This document shows positions 17,118 through 25,579 of a stretch of 64,000 nucleotides of DNA, piece after piece (position 1 is the stretch's first letter; each line of letters starts with the position of its first letter). The stretch comes from Ruegeria sp. ANG-R (lineage in GTDB: Bacteria > Pseudomonadota > Alphaproteobacteria > Rhodobacterales > Rhodobacteraceae): assembly GCF_000813985.1 (NCBI RefSeq), contig NZ_JWLJ01000004.1, positions 186,001-250,000 of the forward strand. The letters run 5' to 3'. The notes beneath the pieces were generated by a model. That model worked only from the letters and a program-made list of their open reading frames with translations, had not been told where the DNA came from and did not search any database. A program made the position numbers and the translations under genes.

Positions 17118-18098
17118 ATGAAACATCTGGCAATTGCTGCGGGAATACTGACTGCCACCTCGGCTGTGGCAGACGACAAACCCAAGTTGACCGTTTACAC
17201 CTATGATAGCTTTGTCTCAGACTGGGGTCCCGGCCCGCAAGTAGAAGAGGCGTTTGAGGCGGAATGCAACTGCGACCTGCACCTTGTCGGGGTCGAAGAT
17301 GGGGCCGCGCTGCTGTCGCGTATTCGGCTTGAAGGCCAAAACAGTGAGGCTGACGTCGTATTGGGGCTGGATACCAACCTGATGTCGGCGGCCAAGGAAA
17401 CCGGCCTGTTTGCGCCGCATTCCGTGACGGCCGATTACACCTTGCCCATTGAGTGGACTGATACAACGTTTGCCCCCTATGACTGGGGCTACTTTGCGTT
17501 TGTGCACAATGCGGATTTCCCGGCACCCACCAGTTTTCGTGAGCTGGCGGACAGCGACGCCAAGATCATCATTCAGGACCCACGATCGTCTACCCCGGGC
17601 CTGGGCCTTCTGTTGTGGGTCAAGGCCGCTTATGGCGATGACGCCCCTGAAATCTGGGCGGGCCTTGCAGACAATATCGTGACGGTGACCAAGGGCTGGT
17701 CCGAAGCCTACGGGCTTTTCCTTGAGGGCGAGGCTGACATGGTGCTCAGCTACACGACCTCACCAGCCTATCACCTGATCGCCGAGGAAGATGCCAGCAA
17801 AGCAGCGGCGGCCTTCGACGAAGGCCACTACATGCAGGTCGAAGTTGCCGCCAAACTGGCTGGTTCTGATCAACCCGAACTGGCTGATCAGTTTCTGAAC
17901 TTCATGGTGTCCGATGCGTTCCAATCGATCATTCCAACAACCAACTGGATGTATCCGGCTGTAACCCCAACTTCCGGTCTGCCTGACGGGTTCGAAACCC
18001 TCGTTACCCCTCAGAAATCCCTGCTCATTGATCAGAACGAAGCCGCCGCTGCGCGGGAACAGGCGCTTGCGGAATGGTTGGGCGCACTCAGCCAATAA
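17118..18098 (+). CDS. thiB: Thiamine/TPP ABC transporter substrate-binding protein
   Basis: This 326-residue periplasmic protein has a short signal peptide (MKHLAIAAGILTATSAVADD) and the extracellular-solute-binding family 1 fold (LTVYTYDSFVSDWGPGPQVEEAF), with ThiB landmarks ADVVLGLDTNL, PYDWGYFAFVHN, DPRSSTPGLGLLLWV and SYTTSPAYH. An in-frame ATG-like start upstream (16950) would read through the riboswitch and is rejected; the ATG at 17118 follows GGAGGATGAA and yields a proper signal peptide. The 3' end overlaps thiP by 25 bases. Confidence 0.95.
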   Translation: MKHLAIAAGILTATSAVADDKPKLTVYTYDSFVSDWGPGPQVEEAFEAECNCDLHLVGVEDGAALLSRIRLEGQNSEADVVLGLDTNLMSAAKETGLFAPHSVTADYTLPIEWTDTTFAPYDWGYFAFVHNADFPAPTSFRELADSDAKIIIQDPRSSTPGLGLLLWVKAAYGDDAPEIWAGLADNIVTVTKGWSEAYGLFLEGEADMVLSYTTSPAYHLIAEEDASKAAAAFDEGHYMQVEVAAKLAGSDQPELADQFLNFMVSDAFQSIIPTTNWMYPAVTPTSGLPDGFETLVTPQKSLLIDQNEAAAAREQALAEWLGALSQ

Positions 18099-19621
18099 AC
18101 CCCTGGCCCGGTGTCGGTGCGGCTGCTCTGGTTGCCGCGCTGATACTGGGCACTCTGATCACGGTGGCACTGCGCGCAGAAGCGGGCGGCGGATTTGGTC
18201 CTGCCGATTGGGCTGCCTTACGCTTTACATTGTTGCAGGCAACACTGTCAGCCGTACTGAGCGCGGCTCTGGCCATACCTGTCGCACGGGCGCTGGCCCG
18301 ACGACGGTTCTTCGGCAGACGGGTCCTGATCGCGCTTCTGGGCGCGCCATTCATCCTCCCTGTCATTGTCGCCATTCTCGGGCTGTTACAGGTCTTTGGA
18401 CGGGCGGGATGGATATCCGATGCCCTGGGTTTTCTTGGCTTGCCACCCATTCAGATCTACGGCTTGCACGGAGTTGTCCTGGCCCATGTCTTCTTCAACC
18501 TCCCCTTGGCGACGCGCCTGATTCTGCAGGGATGGCAGGAAATCCCTGCTGAGCGCTTCCGGCTTGCGGCGCAACTCGGCTGCGAAGGACTGACGATGTT
18601 CCGTTTGATCGAGTTACCGATGTTGCGCCGTATTTTGCCCGGCGTTCTGGCGGTGGTGTTTGCCATTTGCCTGACCAGTTTTGCGGTTGCCCTGACACTG
18701 GGCGGTGGACCGCGTGCAACCACGATCGAGCTCGCGATATATCAGGCATTTACATACGACTTTAACCTCGGGCGGGCTGCTCTTCTATCTGCTGTGCAAC
18801 TGGCACTGACCGCCGCCGCCGCGTTGGCAGCGCTGAGGTTTTCACAAGGTGACGGGTTTGGTGCCGGGCTGAATCGGGCGATCCGACGCTGGGACGGCGG
18901 GGCACCGTTGCTGGATGCGTTCTGGATCATCGCCGCCGCCGTTTTCCTGCTCCTGCCCCTGGCCTCGGTTACGATTTCTGGCTTCGCCGGCCTGTTTGAA
19001 ATGCCCGCGTTGGTGATCCAAGCAGCCGTGACCTCGATCTTGGTTGCCGCAGCCAGTACCGTAGTCCTTTTGCTGATTGCGTTGCCTATGGCCACGACGA
19101 TCGCGACTGGCCGATACGGGATCGTAGAACTTAGCGGCCTTCTGGGCCTCGCGGCCTCGCCTCTGGTCATCGGAACGGGCCTGTTTATTCTGATTCGGCC
19201 TGTGGCAAATCCGACCGCGCTTGCACTGCCAGTCACCGCACTTGTCAACGCGATCATGGCCTTGCCCTTCGCGCTTCGGATTCTGGTACCGGCAGCGCGC
19301 GACGCCTTAGAGCGGCACGGGCGCTTGGCCCTGTCGCTGAATATGAGCAACAAGTCCTTTTTCATGCGTGTCATATTGCTGCGACTACGCCCGCAGATCG
19401 GATTTGCCGCCGGCCTGACCGCGGCCCTTTCCATGGGAGATCTGGGTGTAATCGCACTTTTTGCGGATGCTCAGATCGCGACGCTGCCTCTTCAGATTTA
19501 CCGCCTGATGGGGGCCTACCAGATGCAGGCGGCGGCGGGCGGGGCGTTACTGCTGATGATACTGTCGATGGGGGCGTTCTGGATTCTGGACCGAGGAGGG
19601 CGCTGGCATGTTGAAGCTTGA
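18074..19621 (+). CDS. thiP: Thiamine/TPP ABC transporter permease
   Basis: This 515-residue double-length permease has about twelve membrane segments and two copies of the inner-membrane EAA loop: QGWQEIPAERFRLAAQLG in the first half and RDALERHGRLALSLNMSNK in the second. This duplicated architecture is characteristic of ThiP. The start lies inside the end of thiB, and its own end overlaps thiQ by 14 bases, so the three genes are tightly coupled. Confidence 0.95.
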   Translation: MVGRTQPINPWPGVGAAALVAALILGTLITVALRAEAGGGFGPADWAALRFTLLQATLSAVLSAALAIPVARALARRRFFGRRVLIALLGAPFILPVIVAILGLLQVFGRAGWISDALGFLGLPPIQIYGLHGVVLAHVFFNLPLATRLILQGWQEIPAERFRLAAQLGCEGLTMFRLIELPMLRRILPGVLAVVFAICLTSFAVALTLGGGPRATTIELAIYQAFTYDFNLGRAALLSAVQLALTAAAALAALRFSQGDGFGAGLNRAIRRWDGGAPLLDAFWIIAAAVFLLLPLASVTISGFAGLFEMPALVIQAAVTSILVAAASTVVLLLIALPMATTIATGRYGIVELSGLLGLAASPLVIGTGLFILIRPVANPTALALPVTALVNAIMALPFALRILVPAARDALERHGRLALSLNMSNKSFFMRVILLRLRPQIGFAAGLTAALSMGDLGVIALFADAQIATLPLQIYRLMGAYQMQAAAGGALLLMILSMGAFWILDRGGRWHVEA

Positions 19622-20300
19622 TAACTGCACCATCGCAAACAGCAATTTCCTGCTGCGGGCCGATCTTGAGATCGAGGCCGGAACAAGCGTTGCCATCATC
19701 GGCCCGTCCGGAGCAGGAAAATCTACGCTTCTTGAAACCATCGCCGGTTTTAGGGATCTCAAAAGCGGTCAGATATTCTGGAAGGGCGACGATCTGACAG
19801 CACGACCACCGGGTAAACGACCGCTGGCGATGTTGTTTCAGGACGGAAACCTGTTTCCTCATCTGAGCGCCGAGCAGAATGTCGCTCTGGGATTACGCCC
19901 CAACGGTGGCCTGTCTCAGGATGATCTGAAACAGGTCCGGTCCGCTCTCGGTCGCGTCGGCCTGCCCGATATGGGGGCCAGAAAGCCGGCCGATCTGTCA
20001 GGGGGTCAACAAAGCCGGGTGGCGCTGGCAAGAATACTGGTGCAAAAACGGCAGGTCCTGTTGCTGGATGAACCCTTCGCTGCTTTAGGTCCCGCGCTGA
20101 AGGTTGAAATGCTAGATTTGGTTGCGGATCTGATAGCCGAGACCCAAACCACCCTGCTTATGGTCAGCCATGATCCCCAGGATGCGCTTCGCATAACGGA
20201 GAAAACCGTTCTGGTTGCGGATCAAATCGCACATCCACCCATCGCTACGGCACAACTTTTCGAGAATCCTCCGCCAGCTCTGCGTGATTACTTGGGCTGA
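19608..20300 (+). CDS. thiQ: Thiamine/TPP ABC transporter ATP-binding protein
   Basis: This 230-residue ATPase has Walker A GPSGAGKST at about residues 33-41, Q-loop MLFQDGNLFPHL, signature LSGGQQSRVALARIL, Walker B VLLLDEPFAALGP and the switch His in MVSHDPQDA. It energises ThiBP. The 3' end overlaps the convergent SLOG-type gene by 13 bases, so there is no room for a terminator between them. Confidence 0.95.
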   Translation: MLKLDNCTIANSNFLLRADLEIEAGTSVAIIGPSGAGKSTLLETIAGFRDLKSGQIFWKGDDLTARPPGKRPLAMLFQDGNLFPHLSAEQNVALGLRPNGGLSQDDLKQVRSALGRVGLPDMGARKPADLSGGQQSRVALARILVQKRQVLLLDEPFAALGPALKVEMLDLVADLIAETQTTLLMVSHDPQDALRITEKTVLVADQIAHPPIATAQLFENPPPALRDYLG

Positions 20301-20758
20301 ATAAGCTGATCCCGACAGACCCCGAGCACCTTACTCAGACGCGCGCCAAGCTCAGGGGCTTCGGAGGCGCGCGGGCCGGCGATATTCAGAACATCGGCAG
20401 GGTTGGCGTGCAGCCACGCCTGCACTTGCCTTGCGCTTTCGCTTATTCCTTGTCTCACATCGACCACCAGATACGGCTTCTTAGCTTCGGCGGCGAAAAC
20501 TATTGTTTGCTGTGTGCCGGGACTGGTTGATCCGTCGACAAAAACAAGTGTGGCGTCGCTGGTCATAACGTTGAGCTTTGTCCTCTCCGCTACATTTTCG
20601 GATAGCGTCTCAAGCAGCCCATCAAAGTGGGCGGGGATGTGGCCAGCCTCGTTTGTTCTGCCCTTCGGGACCCAACCGCCGTAGGCAATGCCGTTTTCGC
20701 GCGCAAATTCCAACGCGGCCATATCAACCCCAGTTTGTCCGCCTGTCACGATTTTCAA
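20288..20758 (-). CDS. SLOG-domain protein (putative molybdenum carrier/YpsA-like family)
   Basis: This 156-residue protein begins MKIVTGGQTGVDMAALEFA, then GGWVPKGRTNEAG, TLVFVDGSTSPGT and LNIAGPRASE. These match the family annotated as putative molybdenum carrier, related to YpsA/SLOG Rossmann-like nucleotide-binding domains. Function in bacteria is unclear; SLOG proteins bind nucleotides or related ligands. It lies 55 bases downstream of the hydroxyproline-type gntR gene on the same strand and converges with thiQ with a short overlap. Confidence 0.8.
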   Translation of the reverse strand: MKIVTGGQTGVDMAALEFARENGIAYGGWVPKGRTNEAGHIPAHFDGLLETLSENVAERTKLNVMTSDATLVFVDGSTSPGTQQTIVFAAEAKKPYLVVDVRQGISESARQVQAWLHANPADVLNIAGPRASEAPELGARLSKVLGVCRDQLIQPK

Positions 20759-20813
20759 GCCCGATCACCCGATCAAAGATGTTGAACTACTGTGCCCTGA
20801 AAACAACCTCGCC

Positions 20814-21497
20814 TCAAAGAGTTTCCTGCTCAGACCGCTTAGCGGCAATCATCTCCAGTAGTTGTTCTTTGGAGCGCCGGATATGCCGCGACAACAGCTC
20901 ACACGCCTCCTCCACTTTACCGCTTTGCGCCAATTCCAGAAGGTCCCGGTGTTCTTTCCTGGCAGGTTCACGCTGTTTCATCACACTCAGATGCATCCGA
21001 ACATAGCGATCGGCCTGCAGGCTGACACGGTCCAGCAGTTCATTGGTGAGGTTGCGCCGGGACGCTGCATATAGCGCCGTGTGAAACGCGTGATTCAGCT
21101 TACCCCAGCGACCAACATCGTTCTTGTCATATGAGGTTTCCATCTGCCGCAATATATCCTCACACCGAGCGAAATCGCTGTTTGTCATGCACGGAATGGC
21201 CCTGCGAAACAGATCCACTTCGATCAGTATCCTAAGATCAAAAATCTCGCCGATCTCCGGCAGCGAATGTCTGGTCACCGAGCCTCCGCGATTGTTGGCC
21301 CATTGAACCAGACCTTCGGCGCTGAGGCGTTTAAGCGCCTCGCGTATCGGCATACGCGAAACATCATACTCTTCTGCCAAAGCTTCCTGACGGATCGTTT
21401 CGCCCTCAGCGAGTTCGCCGCTTAAGATGCGCTGTCTGAGGTCATCTGCTATGACGTCAGGAAGGCTTTGTTTTTTGATCGCACGCTTGGCTGCCAT
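20814..21497 (-). CDS. GntR-family (FCD) regulator of the hydroxyproline-type operon
   Basis: This 227-residue protein has a winged helix with EEYDVSRMPIREALKRLSAEG and an FCD domain (NHAFHTALYAASRR, KEHRDLLELA, SRHIRRSKEQLL) with conserved metal-type histidines. The ATG at 21497 is preferred over an upstream in-frame start because it matches family length. It is the last catabolic-operon gene on the minus strand, behind two proline racemase-family genes. A palindrome in front of its start suggests autoregulation. HypR-like function is inferred from context. Confidence 0.88.
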   Translation of the reverse strand: MAAKRAIKKQSLPDVIADDLRQRILSGELAEGETIRQEALAEEYDVSRMPIREALKRLSAEGLVQWANNRGGSVTRHSLPEIGEIFDLRILIEVDLFRRAIPCMTNSDFARCEDILRQMETSYDKNDVGRWGKLNHAFHTALYAASRRNLTNELLDRVSLQADRYVRMHLSVMKQREPARKEHRDLLELAQSGKVEEACELLSRHIRRSKEQLLEMIAAKRSEQETL

Positions 21498-21521
21498 GTC
21501 AGGCCAACCCCTTGCTGTATT

Positions 21522-21536
21522 TTGGATACGAGTATC
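21522..21536. promoter_or_regulatory. Candidate operator in front of the hydroxyproline-type gntR
   Basis: GATAC-GA-GTATC is an inverted repeat at 21525-21536, 28 bases upstream of the ATG. It overlaps TTGGATACGA at 21522-21531. The complement of a site upstream of the dapA-like gene, TTGGATACAA, matches this in nine of ten positions. Confidence 0.45.
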
Positions 21537-21606
21537 TTTTGTGCACGGTCTCTCCAAGAAGCAGTGTCAGCTTGGCGGCAGGTTAGGATCAGAACCTGAG
21601 GTCGGT

Positions 21607-22632
21607 TCAGGCGCCCCAGGTATCGGACAGCCTGTATCCTTCCGGCCAGGGATCGCCGGGGTCCAGCATGTGTTGATGTGTGCCGGTGATCCACCCACGG
21701 CCACTTATCTCGGGGATAATAGCCGCACGGCCATCGATCTGAGCGGTCTCCAGAATCTTCCCGGTAAAACGTGACCCGATGATCGACACAGCCTCGAAGG
21801 TATGCCCCGTCCTCATCTGACCCCTCGCTGCCATAACCGCCATTCGGGCTGACACCGCCGTTCCGGTCGGCGAACGGTCGACCTTACCGGGTTGGATCGC
21901 GACGGCCGACTTACCGCTAAGACCCGTTTCGGTTACCTCCAGCGGACCGCAGAAGGCACAAAAAGAGATATGGTTCCAATCAGGGTTCTCAGGATGCCTG
22001 AACCCCAGTTGCGCGTTGGCGGCGTTGGTAATGGTCACGCCCAGCCGGGCGATATCTTTGGCTTCGTCTTCGACGATCTCGAAGCCAAGCGCGCCCGCAT
22101 CGACAATCACAAAACTGTCCCCACCATAAGCGGTATCGACTGTAAGTGTCCCCAGACCCGGCACCTCCAGCGGCACCGATAACTTATCCGCAAAGCTCGG
22201 CAGGTTCCGGACGAATATGCGCTCGGCTTTCCCATTGCGGCACGCAGCCCGAATGCGAACAAGCCCGCCCGGCGCCTCGAGGATCAAATGTGTCTCCGGC
22301 TCCTGCATTGGTAATATCCCACCATCCAGCAGAACCGTTGCGACGCAGATCGAATTGGACCCGGACATCGGTGGCGTATCTTCGGGTTCCATGATGATAA
22401 AGGCGGCATCCGCTTCGGGATCTTTTGGCGGCACCAGCAGGTTGACGTGCCGGAACACGCCGCCGCGCGGTTCGTTCAAAACAAAACGACGCAGGGTGTC
22501 GTCCTGTGCAATATGGCAGCGTTGCTGCCACAGCGTAGCCCCGGGCGGTGGTGCGACCCCTCCGACAATGACATCGCCGACCTCGCCTTCGGCGTGGGCC
22601 GAAATCACATGAACTATTTTGCTGCTGCGCAT
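21607..22632 (-). CDS. Proline racemase-family enzyme, trans-3-hydroxyproline dehydratase-like, with Ser/Thr at the catalytic positions
   Basis: This 341-residue protein has the proline racemase fold: [30 protein letters not shown] and the final [15 protein letters not shown]. Racemases and 4-hydroxyproline epimerases use two cysteines (MCGHG and DRSPCGTG). Here the first position is Ser90 ([11 protein letters not shown]) and the second Thr256 ([14 protein letters not shown]). Known trans-3-hydroxy-L-proline dehydratases replace the second Cys with Thr, so a dehydratase role is most likely; the Ser at the first position is less usual. It lies between the epimerase gene and gntR, all on the minus strand. 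Confidence 0.8.
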   Translation of the reverse strand: MRSSKIVHVISAHAEGEVGDVIVGGVAPPPGATLWQQRCHIAQDDTLRRFVLNEPRGGVFRHVNLLVPPKDPEADAAFIIMEPEDTPPMSGSNSICVATVLLDGGILPMQEPETHLILEAPGGLVRIRAACRNGKAERIFVRNLPSFADKLSVPLEVPGLGTLTVDTAYGGDSFVIVDAGALGFEIVEDEAKDIARLGVTITNAANAQLGFRHPENPDWNHISFCAFCGPLEVTETGLSGKSAVAIQPGKVDRSPTGTAVSARMAVMAARGQMRTGHTFEAVSIIGSRFTGKILETAQIDGRAAIIPEISGRGWITGTHQHMLDPGDPWPEGYRLSDTWGA

Positions 22633-22699
22633 GAGGATATCTCAGAAATAGTGCCGGCTGGATCGCCCAAGTCAGAGCCCGATTTCCTCTTCGTGCGCA

Positions 22700-23632
22700 T
22701 CATCGGCCTATGCCCGTCCGGAAGGGATCACTTTCTGCAAAGATAAGCTTACTCTCCGACATGATATACGCCTGCCCGGTCAATCGTGGGATCACCCCGT
22801 TGCCCCGCGAGGGCTGATAGGACAGCCGGTACGTACTTCCGATGACGCTTTCCTGTATGATTTCCTCGCCCGCAGCCAGACGCCCGCTTGCTGCCAAACA
22901 GGCCAGTCGCGCCGAACTACCGGTCCCGCAGGGCGAGCGGTCGTAATCATTGTCCGGGCACAGAACAAAGTTTCGGCTGTGAACACGTTCGTTCGGCGAA
23001 GTGCCTTGAAAGATGACATGGTCGACCGGCTCGCCATTTTCGCCGCCAATCTTCTGGGCAATGCAGGCCTCGCGGATCGAGATTGCCATGTCCACCATCT
23101 GGCGGATGTTTTCAGGTGCCACGGGGATTGGGCTCGGCTCGATGATGAAGAACCAGTTCCCGCCATACGCCACATCGCCAGTGACCGGACCAAAACTCTC
23201 GGTTTCGACCGTCACCGCATGAAGAACCCGTCGGCTTTCGATATTGGTGACCTGAACGGTGTTGGCATCCTTGAGATCAATCGCTACCTCGCCCACCGGA
23301 GTGTCGATCCGATGCACTCCTGCGTCGATCCGACCAAGATGGGCCAGTGTCACACCAAGGCCGATTGTCCCGTGGCCACACATACCCAGAACCGCATCCG
23401 CATCGAAATAGATGACACCTGCAGCGCAATCGGGATTGCGCGGCTCGACAAGAAGTGCTCCGACCATACCGGGCTGGCCGCGCGGCTCCAGCAGGACGGA
23501 TTTGTAGAACTGCTCGTGTTCCGTTGCCAGGCACCTGGCACGTTCGGCCAATGTCGCGTTGCCCAGATCGGGGCCGCCATCCAGGATAACCCGCGTGGGC
23601 ATCCCGCCGGTATGGCTGTCAATCACATGCAT
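22700..23632 (-). CDS. 4-hydroxyproline 2-epimerase (proline racemase family)
   Basis: This 310-residue protein carries both catalytic cysteines, Cys85 in VLGMCGHGTIGLG and Cys235 in DYDRSPCGTGSSARLA. The N-terminal HVIDSHTGGMPTRV and GDVAYGGNWFFI are typical of hydroxyproline epimerases, which convert trans-4-hydroxy-L-proline to the cis-D form. The ATG at 23632 overlaps the end of the dapA-like gene by ten bases and gives the family N-terminus; a longer in-frame start at 23704 would run inside that gene. The downstream oxidase or dehydrogenase of the pathway is not in the window. Confidence 0.9.
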   Translation of the reverse strand: MHVIDSHTGGMPTRVILDGGPDLGNATLAERARCLATEHEQFYKSVLLEPRGQPGMVGALLVEPRNPDCAAGVIYFDADAVLGMCGHGTIGLGVTLAHLGRIDAGVHRIDTPVGEVAIDLKDANTVQVTNIESRRVLHAVTVETESFGPVTGDVAYGGNWFFIIEPSPIPVAPENIRQMVDMAISIREACIAQKIGGENGEPVDHVIFQGTSPNERVHSRNFVLCPDNDYDRSPCGTGSSARLACLAASGRLAAGEEIIQESVIGSTYRLSYQPSRGNGVIPRLTGQAYIMSESKLIFAESDPFRTGIGR

Positions 23633-24582
23633 TCGGCAATGACCCCACCCTGCCGGACCCAATCGGCAAACCAGGCTTGGAACAGGCTGTATTGTTGCTC
23701 GCAATAGTTCCTCTGAGCGTCGGACAACTCATCTGTTTCGTTGAAGTGCAGGCGGTATTCTTCTTCGCCGTTCAGCACCAGCAGATGCTTGTAATACAGA
23801 ACCAGATCCGTGCCCTCATCAAAACTTGCCAGGACACCGAACGCTTCTTCCAGTTCACGCGCGCGTCGGCGCGCCTCGGCATGTCCGCCCGCTGCCTTCT
23901 TTGCCAGAGCCGCAAGCAGCAACGCCTCTTTGGGCAGCGCGGTGCCAATCCCGGTGATCGCGCCGGTGGCCCCGCAGTTTACAAAACCATGGTATACTTC
24001 TGTATCGACACCAACCATCAACGTGACCTGATCATCCTGCGAGGTGATGTGTTCTGCAGCATAGCGCAGGTCGCTCTTGCCGCCGAACTCTTTAAAACCA
24101 ACCAAATTCGGGTGCTCAGCGCGCAACGCAAAAAACAGATCCGCACGTGTGGCGAACCCATAGACCGGGCTGTTGTAGATGATTGCAGGCACATCCGGAG
24201 CCGCAGACAGAATAGCCTTGAAGTGGTTCTTTTGCGCGGCAATCGATGAGCCGCGCGACAGAACCCGTGGAATAACCATCAGGCCGGATGCTCCAACTTT
24301 CTGAGCGTGCGTCGCGTGGGCCACCGCAGATTTCGAATTGATGGCTCCGGTACCGACGATCACCGGCACCCCGGCAGAGATCAGCCGCTCCACCCCCTCC
24401 ATCCGCTCGGCATCTGTTAGCAGCGGCCAGTCGCCCATCGAACCGCAATACACAACGGCAGACATGCCGGCCTCGATCATCTCATTGCCTTTTTTCACCA
24501 GTGCATCGTAATCCGGTGTCCGGTCAGCCTTGCAGGGCGTCATCAGGGCCGGCATCGTGCCGGTGAAAATGGTCTGGGTCAT
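23623..24582 (-). CDS. Dihydrodipicolinate synthase-family lyase/deaminase (hydroxyproline pathway)
   Basis: This 319-residue class I aldolase-fold enzyme keeps the Schiff-base lysine (Lys164, NLVGFKEFGG) and the tyrosine (Tyr136, AIIYNSPVYG) of the DapA/NAL family. It has CGSMGDWPLLTDAERMEGV where DapA has its GTTGE loop. In hydroxyproline catabolism, a DapA-family enzyme deaminates 1-pyrroline-4-hydroxy-2-carboxylate to alpha-ketoglutarate semialdehyde. The neighbouring epimerase makes that assignment likely. It is the first gene of the minus-strand operon, with a 247-base upstream region. Confidence 0.83.
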   Translation of the reverse strand: MTQTIFTGTMPALMTPCKADRTPDYDALVKKGNEMIEAGMSAVVYCGSMGDWPLLTDAERMEGVERLISAGVPVIVGTGAINSKSAVAHATHAQKVGASGLMVIPRVLSRGSSIAAQKNHFKAILSAAPDVPAIIYNSPVYGFATRADLFFALRAEHPNLVGFKEFGGKSDLRYAAEHITSQDDQVTLMVGVDTEVYHGFVNCGATGAITGIGTALPKEALLLAALAKKAAGGHAEARRRARELEEAFGVLASFDEGTDLVLYYKHLLVLNGEEEYRLHFNETDELSDAQRNYCEQQYSLFQAWFADWVRQGGVIAECM

Positions 24583-24721
24583 GGAGTACTTCTGTTGCTA
24601 CGGATCGGAACATAGTGAGCGCTCGGCCCTACCCGCCAAGAACACCCGGGGTGAAAAGGTCACCACTGAAAGCGTAATTGCCGACACAGGATTAGCTCAC
24701 TGAGGGTCAAATTAACTAATT

Positions 24722-24731
24722 TTGTATCCAA
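24722..24731. promoter_or_regulatory. Candidate GntR site upstream of the hydroxyproline-type operon
   Basis: TTGTATCCAA on the plus strand reads TTGGATACAA towards the operon, about 140 bases ahead of the dapA-like start. It matches TTGGATACGA in front of gntR. The surrounding region (24583-24829) is AT-rich and holds no gene. Confidence 0.4.
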
Positions 24732-24829
24732 TATCCACTTTAAACTCGATCGCCGATGGACAAATTGGCTACAAGCCAAACAGGCAGCCACCTACCGATG
24801 ATGGAAATATCAACCAGCGCATCCTGGCG

Positions 24830-25432
24830 CTACTCAAGCGAAACCCATAGCACCTTGGCGTCCTCATCGCTGGTCGAGATACAGCCATGGCCCATGCCGC
24901 TGTCGTAATACAGTGAGTCCCCGGCTTTCATGGGCAAGGGTCGGTAATGTTCAGAAACGAAAATCAATTCTCCACTGAGCACATACATGAATTCTTCGCC
25001 GGAATGCCTGATCCAGGTGTCATATTCTGATATATCACGCGCCTTTATCGTCGCGATATAGGGAAGCATTCGCTTGCTGGTGAGTTCCGAACACAACAGC
25101 TCATGCATGTAGGTTGGCGTATTTCTGGTCTCGCCCTCGCCTTTCGGCGTAAAATCACGGCGCCCCGAGATTCCAGACTGGGCGGACTGCAAGAACAGCT
25201 GTGGCGTGTTCATATCGAGGGCTTGCGTCAGCCGTCGAACAATCTCGAAACTTGGGCGAGTCTGATTGTTTTCAATCTTTGAAAGCGTGGAACGACCGAT
25301 TCCCGCAGCGCGCCCCGCCTCTTCCAAAGTCCAACCTTTCGCGCGCCGCGCGTCCCGGATCGAACGGCCCAAAGCCGCGCCTTCGTCCTGATCGTCCGGC
25401 CCGGAAGCATCATTTCGGCTGTCCTCAGACAT
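24830..25432 (-). CDS. XRE-family regulator with C-terminal cupin domain
   Basis: This 200-residue protein has an acidic N-terminal tail, an XRE helix-turn-helix at about residues 20-75 (GWTLEEAGRAAGIGRSTLSKIENNQTRPS) and a C-terminal cupin sensor (EFMYVLSGELIFVSEHYRPLPMKAGDSLYYDSGMGHG). This PuuR-like class often controls amine or amino-acid use, with the cupin as effector pocket. It is divergent from glyA and the glycine cleavage genes. Inverted repeats in the shared intergenic region make it the probable regulator of that block. Confidence 0.9.
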   Translation of the reverse strand: MSEDSRNDASGPDDQDEGAALGRSIRDARRAKGWTLEEAGRAAGIGRSTLSKIENNQTRPSFEIVRRLTQALDMNTPQLFLQSAQSGISGRRDFTPKGEGETRNTPTYMHELLCSELTSKRMLPYIATIKARDISEYDTWIRHSGEEFMYVLSGELIFVSEHYRPLPMKAGDSLYYDSGMGHGCISTSDEDAKVLWVSLE

Positions 25433-25435
25433 GAA

Positions 25436-25459
25436 AAACTCCTTGTTTTATCGGAGTTT
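25436..25459. promoter_or_regulatory. Inverted repeat around the ribosome site of the XRE-cupin gene
   Basis: AAACTCC at 25436-25442 and GGAGTTT at 25453-25459 form a perfect 7-bp inverted repeat. One arm includes the AAGGAG ribosome site of the minus-strand regulator, so the fold could limit its translation, or the repeat could be an operator. Confidence 0.35.
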
Positions 25460-25522
25460 ACCCATCTCCCCCAAAATAAACAACATTGCGGTAACGAGTT
25501 TTTTGTTGCCTTATGCGCACTA

Positions 25523-25559
25523 TTTCCACTATAGGAAACAAAATTTCGTACACTGGAAA
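25523..25559. promoter_or_regulatory. Tandem candidate operators in front of glyA
   Basis: TTTCCACTATAGGAAA at 25523-25538 and TTTCGTACACTGGAAA at 25544-25559 share the plan TTTC(C/G)-N6-GGAAA and are 21 bases apart, two helix turns on the same face. They lie 20-57 bases before the glyA ATG and divergent from the XRE-cupin regulator, its likely binder. Confidence 0.55.
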
Positions 25560-25579
25560 CGAGATTGTCGGAGGAGATT

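Noticed and set aside
23985..24010. A GGTATAC sequence resembling the GntR site of the 0-7 kb block
   Set aside because: It is inside the coding sequence of the dapA-like gene and lacks the second GTATATT block.
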